Shown here: in pieces, positions 54,437 through 64,000 of the stretch
How positions within the stretch are numbered: the stretch's first letter is position 1
How the letters are laid out: every line of letters starts with the position of its first letter
Assembly (NCBI RefSeq): GCF_000003815.2
Contig: NC_049990.1
Coordinates: forward strand, 14,697,180 to 14,761,179
Source: Branchiostoma floridae
Lineage: Eukaryota > Chordata > Leptocardii > Amphioxiformes > Branchiostomatidae
DNA length: 64,000 bases
Direction: 5' to 3'
Translations under genes and position numbers: made by a program
The notes under the pieces: generated by a model
The model's database searches: none
Seen by the model: the letters and a program-made list of their open reading frames with translations, nothing else
What the model was told of the DNA's origin: nothing

Positions 54437-57400
54437 ATGGCGGCCCTTCCGAGGATGTTTGGAGGGCGAGCGGTGTTGTTGGTCGTACTGTGTTTCCTGC
54501 TGACTCCGTTACTGGCTGAATCAACAGGTGAGAGAAACATTTGACTGTTTGGGAGCAACAACTTTGGTTTAGGGCACAGTACAAACCTTGTGCAATCGTC
54601 GCACAATTATAGGGTTTTCAGCAACCGACAAGGATCTAAGTCTAAGACAGCCTTTTGTTTAGCAAGATATACGTAGAAGAACTTTGCAGGTTACATGCAA
54701 TGTTGTCTTAAACTTTCCCGGGCCGAGTTAGCGATCGTGTGAGGGTCGCACGGCGTATGTGACCGCACCCCACGTCAACTGTTGAGTTTACATGTACAAG
54801 GTCATGTAACATTGTAGCTTTGTCAAAGTGCGATTGTGAAATATCAAAATTGGGTTTCGAAACGAAAGACGAGAAATAATTATTGGTGATTCTTGAAAAG
54901 GTGTGTCAGGCACTGAACTAGAGATCATTTTTTCTGATCTCCCAGCGTGGAACAGTTTTGCCACTTTTGATTCACACTTGTATAATGTGCCTATATGACT
55001 TTCCCTGCCCTATTGCGGGACGGGTGGTGGGGGCTTTTCAATTAGTTTACTGGTTAACAATTTCATGTCATTTAGCTAGCCGACACCATTGATCTAAAGA
55101 AAAGGTTCTCTACGTTATGCTTATGTTTTGTTACTAGCTAGAGCTAAATTCACATGGAATTTGAACCCCTGAAAATGATAGAATGCTGGTATAGCATATT
55201 CATTCAGTACACGTGTGCCCAATTCTTTTACGGGTTGACTATTGCAAAGAATTATATGAAAGACATCGTGGCTTAGTTGCCACTCTGTCTAAACCTGTAC
55301 ATGTATTCACTATAGAATAAGCCAACACATGGGTGTGCCTTATTTTGCTGATAACCCTTGTAACCTCTCTGTCGTATCAAATAGGGAACCTCCCATTGGC
55401 TGTAAACTTACTAGTATCCCGTCATTTACAGTCGTAAGGTTCATTTTTGTGTCTACTGGTCTGACCAAGAACGTTATATCAGTCCTTGGTCTGACGTAAT
55501 TCTTATACACAATCTTCCTTAAACTCGGATCTAGACATAGTTTCTGTAGTCTGTTTTAGTCTGTTTGGGGGTATGTTTTTTCACATGTTAGTCATCAAGG
55601 TTATTCCCCTGAAGACATGGTTAGGTCTTGTTGAACGAGTACTAAGCGAGGTCAACCCAAAAGCCAGTATGGCGTTGTTTAGTTTCAGACATGTTGTCGC
55701 TTGTTTTTATGTCAAATCAATGACAATGGTGCAGCTTGAAATTTCTATGATAATACAAGACTTCTGGAAATCAGATTGCAATGTAAGAACTAGAAATAAG
55801 GGTTAATGACCCGCCCGAGGTGTATATGGTGTCAAAACGCTTCCACTAAAGTCATAACTACCGCATAGAACAGCCGAGTGACCTTAGCAAGTCTCGCATT
55901 TGTCGCATATGTACGTATGATTCAGGATCGTCGACTGTTAGTCTTAGGGCCCGCTCACAGTTGTGCGAATATTCAAGTCCACTTGAATTCCGCATTTGTT
56001 TTGTCTTAGGTAAAGTTTGCGGCTGAAGAAATTGTTTCGACAAACGAAACCCTGATTTCACAATTAGAGTACGATGCAAAATATGACTCAGCAGACAACA
56101 ACACAAAACACGGCATAAAAATTTTATTTTTATCAATTGAATTCTTTAATTTGAGCGCCCTGTTTAATTCCTCGGTCGCCTCTAGTGGAGCTAATAGCTA
56201 GGGGCTCTTAGGCTAAGGTCACAAAGGGCCTCGTCGGGCAGCTTTCGGGAACGATAAATATCATATAAATGACAAAAACAACACAAAACGGACCGAAAAT
56301 GATTCAACAGCATGCATTGTGCATATTTATTGGCATGAACGTAAATGTTTCGATTCCGCAAACAGCCCGGCCGGGCCCCGGGTAGGAAATGTGACGTAAG
56401 CCTTAACATGGTGTTATTTCAGGGTAGGTGCGGCATGTTAGCGGCGCCGCTGCGTCCTAAATTAGATTTGTTTTACCTTGACTTAATAAAGAGAATAACA
56501 TGCAAAACTAAAACGTATGATTAAAATATAACAAAACATATGGAGCGTAAAAAAATTCCTTTTTTATCGATGGATTTGTTGAGAGCTCTGTTAAATCGCT
56601 CGTTTACAGCAACGCCGCCAACGACTCAGGCCTACGTCACACTTCTCAACCGGTGCCCGGCCGGGCAGCTTTCGGGAACGAAAAGTATGATATAAAAGAT
56701 TCCAAACTACACAAGACGTAAAGAGAATAACCGTGGGCATCATTTGTGTATACGCCTACATTTCTATTTTTCGTTTGCACAATAAACAGCCCGACCGGGA
56801 CCTGGTTTGGAAAGATGACGTTTGCCTCACTGAGAGTACGGAGTACTACGGACTAAGGTTTAGGTCCCATTTTCGAAACGGGGCCCGGCCGGGATGTTTC
56901 GGAAATGAAAAATAAAAGTGTTTGCCAAGGAATATACACAATTTATATCTCATGACTAATTTTTCTACGTTCTGTGTTTTTTTTCCTTTCTTGTCATATT
57001 TTTCATTTCCGAAAGCTTAGAAAGACCAATTGTGACCTAGGCCTAACTGGGCCGATGAGAGGAGCAGGGTTTACTCTATCTACCTTTTCGAGAATGGAAT
57101 CGTAAACAACAACATTATATGTAATGAAGCACGGAAATTATAGTTTTAGAGTTTTGATGAGATGTAACCACGTTTCTCTTCAGGTTCTGCCGCTGAAGAC
57201 GCTGCAGCTGCACGTCGGGAGCAGCTGTTTCAGAAGGTTCGGGCACAGGTGGATAAAATCCTGCAGAAAGCCATCCGCCAGAAACGCAACGTTGTGTAAG
57301 TACACGTCAGTTTCATGCACGATACGTTTTGAACTGTTGTCCAGAATTATAGTTTAAGCTTGTTAAGCTGTAGCAGCATGGCTTTTAAATACATTTTTTT

Positions 57401-60400
57401 AATCAATTTACGGAAATATTGAGCTGTTGTTTTTACATTGTAGAGCCTAGTGTCACATAGGTCCGCGTGTTTCCTTTCAGTAGCAATGTAACATGTTGCA
57501 AGCCCTTCCCCTGGACTCATCAAGTTTAATATGAAATGATTGCAGGTTGGAAAAAGTGAATGATGATGATAAAATCTTGCTTTTTGACTTTTGAGTCTTC
57601 TTCTTATTACATTCCGGTGTATGTAACTTTTCTTTACTTACTTTGCCTAATATAGATTTACTTGGTAATAAGATAAACTTGGTAACAAAAGGTTGGAAGA
57701 TTGGAAAGAAGACAATTTTGATAGACCATTTTTTAAAGACTTTCAATGATATACATGTAATGTGTATGGAATGTTGCTTTGCTTTTCTCTCGTATCGGAT
57801 ACAAATTTCTACGTAATGAAGCATATATTTCACATATTGCAGAGTAAGATTGTCAGTTGGAAACAATTTGACATACGCACAGTTCGTACAAATTTGTTGA
57901 TCATGAGTATGAACTGCTTGCTTTATGGTAGATGGCAGATGAACTTATGTAACAAGATCAACAAAATCTTTGGACACCTTGGCTAACTCACAGGTATACG
58001 TGTATAGCAATCCCTGATAGTGGACTCGTCTCATGCCTGTATGTTTTCCATAGGCGGATTCGGGTTGGTTTTAAGGTCTGCTCCACGAAAGAGGCCCAGC
58101 CGGAGATACAGCGGCGTATAACGGAAGCTGTTGACTCGGGCAACATCGGCGGCTTTACCACCGAGCCGGGGTCGACCCGATTCGGTAAGTCATCACGCTT
58201 ATTTTCGCAACACCTTGATTCCCAGAGCGGCGATCTTACCGCGATGGCGCTACGAGCTAACATTTGACCGATAGCTTTTAAATTTCATACAAAGCATGAA
58301 ATACTTTAATTTACACTTAACAAGATATCATAACTATCAAATCAAAGGCTTACACAAGTCATAAGTAGCCGCAATGTCACAGCTAGATAGAAGTCTCATG
58401 TAATGTAAGTTTCTTAGCTATTAGATGTGAACGTGTCGTGTGTTGTACGAATACCGTTTTTTTGCATACATTTTAGCACTTTGCAACTTTAAGAACTGTC
58501 TACTTGGTTCTTTGCTTTCAAACAGCATCCAAGTACATGTATTTAATAACTTTAAGTTAGTGTTTAAGTATTTTATGTGTGAATAACTGTTATACCCTGA
58601 CATTTGATTTTACAAGGTAACCTGGAGTACTATGCAGCCTATCGCCTGACCATGAGGTTTCATGACGACCTGCGTAACGAAACATCCCTGCGCTACACAG
58701 CTGTCAAGGAGGACATCTTTGTGGTAAGAAATCAAAATGTTACAATCTTCCTGCACTAGTTTAACTGTAATATTCAACACAAAAATTGGACTCCCCCAAA
58801 TTTTAGACTGAAAAGCACCAGTCTGTCAAGAAAAGAACAATCCACTGCTGCCATGACGTCACGTTATGCAGATAGAACACGTGACTCAGAGAGCAGTGGA
58901 TCATAAGTTACAGGGAGTCGAATCTTTATATAGGACGTTACAATCAAACCAATCCAAAAATGTTGCGATGTTCTATTGTCCTTAGTTCTTAGAGATAATT
59001 TCTTATTTACATCGTAATTACTTGCTAATGTAGAGGTATTTCTTCATGAAAATCTTTATCTAAGAAGTGGAGTTACCACAACTTTGAAATAGACAGTGTA
59101 ATATCATGGTGCACCTAAGAAAATGTTAAGCTCTGTTGTTACATGAATTATATGTAAAAAACATATTTTCCATAAAATGTGTAAACTAGTTAGACAAAAA
59201 GATGATATGGATTCAAGTTTAAATCTGGAAAGGAATTTTAATAAGATAATATTTTTTTTTATTTTATAGAATGCCTCATCCGAGTTGGCACTTGTGAGAG
59301 GACTGGCCAAGGTGGACTTAGACGAGTTCAGGCCAGGGTAAGTTGGGCTGTTGGAGAATTTGTGTAATAACCAACGAGGCCATCCTTATGATTATCATAA
59401 TCATTTTGCATTGGACCGGAATCTTGATAATTTTACAGGAAAAATATCAAATATAGATGTCATAACAATGAGAACAAAAAGTGACACTAACAGAAAAACG
59501 GAAAATCTAACTCGATATGAAGACCCTTTGAACTTGTTTTAATTCTTACCAGATGTTTTGTTTCTTCATTTTGAAACTTTTTCATTTAATTTTTTTTCGT
59601 TTTTAAATGTTGATCATAATTATGATGATTTTGTTCCTTTATAGCTTCTTTTCCACCTTTGCCATCCTGAAGATCAGTGCACCGCACTATGCCGCGACTC
59701 GCACCCGGGACAAGTACAACTCCTTTGTGTCGTCAGGCGTGATTGGTCCTCGTCTGCTGGACCCAAACTACACCTACTTCAGCTCAGCACGACGTAAGCA
59801 AACTCTTTTCTTTCTACATTGTATGTACAAAAGACTTCAAGCAACCACAATGCAACAGCCAAGTATTCAAAATAAATTTGTCCTTACACTGCATGAAAAG
59901 CAGGGTATATGGGGAAATTATAATATAATTACCAGTTTCTGTCCTTTGTACATTACATCTGGTCTTTTACAAAGGTTGATGATGGAATCATGAAAAACAA
60001 ACAAACAAACAACAAAAAGCCAACATATTGTCTTCTTGGCAAGATCATCCTTACCCACACATACCTACTGTCGGGGATCCAAGCAGATTCTTAGATGCAC
60101 TTCAATGGGCTGGCATCACTATGTTTTACACCCCCACTATGAATGGTTTCTTCCACTGCAAAACATTGGTATGATATCCCCAAGAAACTTTTTATCAGCA
60201 CATTGTTGCTGTAACGTAAACTCCTACTCTTTTAATGGAAATGCTATACACCCCTACTCTGAATGGTTTCTTCTACTGCATTAAACATTGGTGTGAGACC
60301 ACCAAGAAACTTCAGTTGGTCTCCTACCAAGACGTATACACTCAACAGCAAACTCAGATCATGTATACTGATATATTTTGAGCTTGTTAAAGATCTTATA

Positions 60401-63285
60401 GGATGAAATCTGATGTGCAATTATTGACTTTCACTATTTTTCCACAGCACCAAGATTCGAAGCTATTGCTGACCTGGCTTTTATCCTTGACAACTCGGAT
60501 GGTGTCACACAGTTCCAGTTTGAAAAGATCCTAAACTTCACCAACAGTGTTGTTGACTATCTGGATGTCGGGTCTGGTGCGGTCAGGGTGACAGTGTTCA
60601 CGGTGTCGTCACGAGTCTGGCAGCATTTTGCTCTGGACTCGTTCTCCACTCCTGAGTCTGTTACTGAAGCAATCGGCAACATCCAAAACATGGCACTTGT
60701 ACAAACCAACAGGTAAGATTTGCTGCTCCACAGGGATTTTACAATCAATCATGTTGTTCCTCTAATCTAGACCTAAATTGATTTGTTATCTGCACAAAAT
60801 ATTGCATCATAGTCTCTTAACGATCATAACAAATAAGCTAGGAATTCAATAATAAAATAGTAAGATAGTCTTTTCGTTTTGTGATGCACATTTTTACTGC
60901 TTTTAGAAACGTAATTATTATCATATATAATAATTTTTGCTTGTGTTCAACTGAATTGATAACTCATGTATAAACATGTTGATGGTTCGGAGTAAGCATG
61001 TGCCATGACAAGAATGATATGTCAAAGCTGAAGGCCCTTGAGACATAAGGCCACACCAATTTAATTTCTTGGTTCACGGATTTTTCATAAAAAATATGGA
61101 GCAAGAGGGCGAAATAAAAATGAAAATAAAAGTTGTAAAATGGTTGGGGTAAAGGTAAGGGCTAATCCAAAACATAAAGAATAAAACGTTTTCAGCTTGA
61201 AAAAAGAACAAAAACACTATTACTGTACAGTAACAGCACCTGTGCTCACACTTTAAGGAGCTTATAATGTAAAGGCCAATTTGCTACACCAGAAAGTACC
61301 AGAAAGTTGGTGAATAGTTTCATTAATGGTGAAAATTTGCTGAGTTGTAATTTTTATTTTTATCTTTTTTTCCAAAAAATAGGAGCGAGCGAATCCGTGA
61401 ACCAAGAAATTAAATTGGTGTGGCCTAAGCATGCAATGCTGGTCTTGACATTGTTACATTAATTGAGACAATGGACCAATCCCGAAGCCCGCCCCCTGTT
61501 CGATCATGTTCTATTTCGAACACCTCCATCAAAAACAGCGTTTGTCGGACAGAACTGGCCGCCGCCGCTATTTTGCTGAAAATAAGGACTGACTTCGGTT
61601 TAGCTTTTTGTAACCATTAAATCTTCTCAGATCGGGCCGAAAAAATTGCGCTGCCTTCTTTGTTGAGGGTTACATCCGCTGGGTACAGTTATCTAAGGAG
61701 GGGGCTGATACAGGTGTGTAAGGGCATTATAAGTTTAGTCAAAGTAGCAGCGGGAGGCACCGCATAGCATCACTTTGTTGGTTGCCCGGTTTCTGACATG
61801 CGGTCCATGTACGTGGAAACCAGGGTACATATATCTGTGACAGGGTTTCTACTGCGTTTGTTGCATGCCTAACAGCTGCATGTATGCGTCATGACAAAAC
61901 AAAATTAAGAGAAAAAGCAGCTCGGGCACTCGTGGAGAAGAAGCTTGTACTAAACGCCAGCTAACAGGACTCTTCTACAAAGTCTAGATCTGCTAGTACA
62001 TAATCCTGTGTCTTATACATACCCTGCTCTTCACATGCATTCACCCCATCAACAATGTAATGCTATGCAGTGGTTCTGCCTCCCAAAACAACTACACTAG
62101 GCGGATATAGTCTTCAACAAAGAATAACATAGCAATTTTTCTTTGGCCATTTCTGTCCCACTGGGGCTGTTTTTGACGGAGGTGTTCGAAATAGAACAGG
62201 GGGTTCTACCTGGTTCTATTTGTTCGATATGATGTTTGATCGGGATCGGTCCATAGCTGAGAACTGTTTACAATTTAGGGGTCTTCATCACCTTTGACAT
62301 ATTGCACACAATACCTGTTACTGCACATGCAAAACAGTGAAGATTATCATTTTATTGTTTTGTGTATACCCAAATAACGTTATAAAGTTGTGTTATTCTG
62401 TAGCTCCAGACCCATAGGACAGGCCCTGCGGGATATGATGCGGTACGGGTTTGGTGAGAGGGACGGATCGCGCCCTGACGTGCCCAAGGCTGCCGTCATC
62501 GTGACCAATGGTGACTCAGACGATGACGTGTCTCGACCTGCCATAGAAGCAATCATGTGAGAATCTCACTTCATTATTGCTGACCTGTAATTGTTCTCTG
62601 GTTTTCGTTAACGGGTTTAGTGTCTGGAACAAGAAGTAAACTTTGAATCCCTTTTGTGTCGCTCATCCGACATGCATGCTACTGAAAATTGTCACAGTCC
62701 TTAAAGATGAGTTAAGCCATCGTACACTTTATTAGCCTGGGTACCATCCGGGTAGTAGTTTGCTCCATACCTATGTTCTCTTCTGCTACCCATCTGGGGA
62801 ACTCTACATTCAAACCTTTTGGTGGTGATGTCAGTTAATGAGCGAATTAAGGAATGGGCTGTAGAATGCTCGTTCGATAACAACAGGCCGAGAGCATTTC
62901 GGGTGTTAAAATGCCTTTTTCGAATGATCGCTTGAACCCATTCCTTAATTCCCTCATGTGTAAGGACCCTGAATCAACACCCTTGTCCACAATTTGGACG
63001 ATTCCAGACGTTATGATGGTCAAGGTTCCCAGACAGAACAGCAGAGAAGTGACCTGTTTATAGGTGTATAATAAAACGCCAAGTTTTTGACTACTTCAAA
63101 AGTTTCACTTTCACTGCTTAACAAATGTCTGGTACCTAGCAGGGGCGGGGTGTCCATCTATGCTGTGGGTGTGTCCAGTCAGCTGGTCAGCATGACTCGC
63201 TCCGCTAACCAGGCATTCCACCTGGCCAACCTGACCTACCTAGACGACAGTCTTGCCAAGGTTCTGGCTGGATCTATCGCTGCAG
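54437..63285 (+). CDS. Secreted SEA-vWA protein, 3' end beyond window
   Basis: Exons 54437-54527, 57184-57295, 58054-58184, 58617-58723, 59270-59337, 59645-59793, 60448-60712, 62404-62556 and 63140-63285; all junctions have GT and AG and keep frame for 407 codons. Residues 1-28 are a signal peptide. Residues about 45-111 (VRIRVGFKVCSTKEAQPEIQ, AVDSGNIGGFTTEP) look like the C-terminal part of a SEA domain. Residues 112-205 are a fuller SEA domain (HDDLRNETSLRYTAVKEDIF) with FRPGFF where self-cleaving SEA domains have G-S-V-V-V. From 228 there is a vWA domain starting DLAFILDNSDG. Its MIDAS is degenerate: D-x-S-x-G, and T-N-G where T-D-G is usual. Role is probably in extracellular matrix or cell-surface adhesion, inferred from the domains. 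Start ATG has A at -3. The 63140 exon has two acceptor choices (CTAG or CAG three bases on), both in frame. Confidence 0.85.
56211..56403. mobile_element. GGGCCCGGCC-family MITE, copy a
   Basis: In intron 1 of the SEA-vWA gene. Ends GGCTAAGGTCACAAAGGGCC and GAAATGTGACGTAAGCC are inverted, and TTA flanks both sides (PIF/Harbinger-type target). Confidence 0.75.
56629..56827. mobile_element. GGGCCCGGCC-family MITE, copy b
   Basis: Ends GGCCTACGTCACACTTCTCA and GGTTTGGAAAGATGACG; interior TTTCGGGAACGAAAAGTATG is nearly identical to the RTK-intron copy at 18622. Confidence 0.75.
56854..57043. mobile_element. GGGCCCGGCC-family MITE, copy c
   Basis: Starts AAGGTTTAGGTCCCATTTTC with GGGGCCCGGCCGGGATG; the right end has ATTGTGACCTAGGCC. 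More diverged than copies a and b, which lie within 650 bases upstream. Confidence 0.65.
58745..58925. repeat. Dispersed repeat, second copy (see 10675)
   Basis: In intron 4 of the SEA-vWA gene. Contains CCACTGCTGCCATGACGTCA and TAGAACACGTGACTCAG, as in the caveolin 3' flank. Confidence 0.75.
61048..61425. mobile_element. Inverted-repeat element with AGGCCACACCAATTTA ends
   Basis: The left arm AGGCCACACCAATTTAATTT-CTTGGTTCACGGATT matches the inverted right arm over about 37 bases. 378 bp, no coding sequence. A single related end lies at 33171-33235. Confidence 0.82.
61470..62256. mobile_element. Inverted-repeat element with ATGGACC ends, 787 bp
   Basis: Left ATGGACCAATCCCGAAGCCC and TTCGAACACCTCCATCAAAA; right mirrored (TGACGGAGGTGTTCGAAATA, GATCGGTCCATAG). 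Same family as 32100-32282, with about 600 bases of unrelated interior and no clear open frame. Lies in intron 7 of the SEA-vWA gene. Confidence 0.75.
62732..63055. repeat. GGTACCATCCGG MITE copy, one clear end
   Basis: Starts TAGCCTGGGTACCATCCGGG and continues with CACCCTTGTCCACAATTTGG, as in 5357-5691. The opposite terminal repeat is not seen, so the copy is truncated. Confidence 0.6.
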
Positions 63286-64000
63286 GTGAGAAATCCATCA
63301 ATGTATATTAAGTTATAAACAGTAGTGCATGCAGAATTAAGAATAGACTTAATAGATGAGTTGTGTTGATATAATCACACTGTCAAAATGCCTATTAGGA
63401 CACATATGACGAATTGTGGATAAATGTATATTCGTAAGACTGTTCACAAACAAAACAGTTGCCAGCTATACCTGCACAGAATGAAGTTTGAACAAAAATT
63501 GAGCGAACCACCAAACGCATTCTTTCTAGTGAATTCCTTGGCTCATTGGAAACGTTCTCACGACACAACATAGTCGCATTCATGTGCTGTGAATATATGC
63601 TGTGCACGGTAATAAGGTTGATTTAACATATGATATAGAAAAGTGACTGAAAACTTGATAGAGTCTCCTTCGTTCAATATTGACCATGGTGACTGAAAAC
63701 AGTGATGTTGTTTTGTGCTTTGATCGCTCAGATACTACAATACATACATTAAACACTAACAAATTGATTGTCAAGACAAACAATCAAGAGTACTGTGTGC
63801 AGTAACAACTCTTTTTGATATTGTGTTCGATAACTTTAGCAGTTGGGAGAAAAGGAGTAGCTCACGGCATTTAATCTTAGCGGTTGGAACAAGGTTCTAG
63901 CTGGCCTTGGTATAATGATCAAATAGTCTTGATGATGAAAGTTTTGCAGGTGAATTGTGACTGATGAAGTCGCTAAAACTACATTACCATCAACAAATCA
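63286..64000 (+). other. Partial last intron of the window
   Basis: Begins with the donor GTGAGA after GCTGCAG. I see no further in-frame exon before the window ends; the acceptor-like TTTTGCAG near 63950 would lead to an immediate stop. Confidence 0.5.

Overview
The window looks like invertebrate-deuterostome nuclear DNA, most probably amphioxus (Branchiostoma). The reasons are short exons with GT-AG introns, families such as caveolin, an Ig-type receptor tyrosine kinase, a SUEL-type lectin and a SEA/vWA protein, an intron and intergenic space packed with short inverted-repeat elements, Meta-type SINEs, a Penelope-like fragment, microsatellites, and three N-filled assembly gaps. The species is inferred. 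No bacterial or viral gene organisation is present.

Layout. (1) About 2675-10548, plus strand: a two-exon caveolin gene whose 7.3 kb intron carries two tandem-repeat arrays and several small elements. (2) 10549-14517: convergent 3' flanks. (3) 14518-45304, minus strand: one large receptor tyrosine kinase (RTK) gene of 23 coding exons that I joined by splice signals and phase. The predicted protein is about 1,093 residues: signal peptide, one six-bladed YWTD (LDLR/LRP-type) propeller, its EGF-like module, four Ig domains, one membrane span, a tyrosine kinase and a short tail ending in tyrosine motifs. A 15.8 kb intron between the first propeller exon and the next holds most of the repeats. (4) 47.7-49.76 kb, plus strand: a complete small secreted SUEL/rhamnose-binding-type lectin with TATA box, non-coding first exon and poly(A) signal. 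(5) 49.8-54.4 kb: repeats and microsatellites. (6) 54437 to beyond 63285, plus strand: the 5' part of a secreted SEA-vWA protein with a degenerate metal site, running out of the window.

The genes do not form an operon or an obvious pathway. Caveolin and the RTK are convergent; the RTK and the lectin are divergent with about 2.4 kb between their starts. The most notable object is the RTK. Ros/sevenless-type kinases pair YWTD propellers with fibronectin III domains, whereas here an LRP-like propeller-EGF unit sits on an Ig-type kinase receptor. I do not recognise this architecture as a vertebrate RTK class. Its catalytic-loop exon abuts an assembly gap and carries two apparent one-base deletions, more likely sequence error than real inactivation.

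The rest of the interest is in mobile elements: at least eight families of non-autonomous inverted-repeat elements, one with a clean 9-bp target duplication, a Penelope-like 3' end with GIY-YIG-type coding sequence, and a pair of diverged, partly broken coding-like segments inside the RTK intron.
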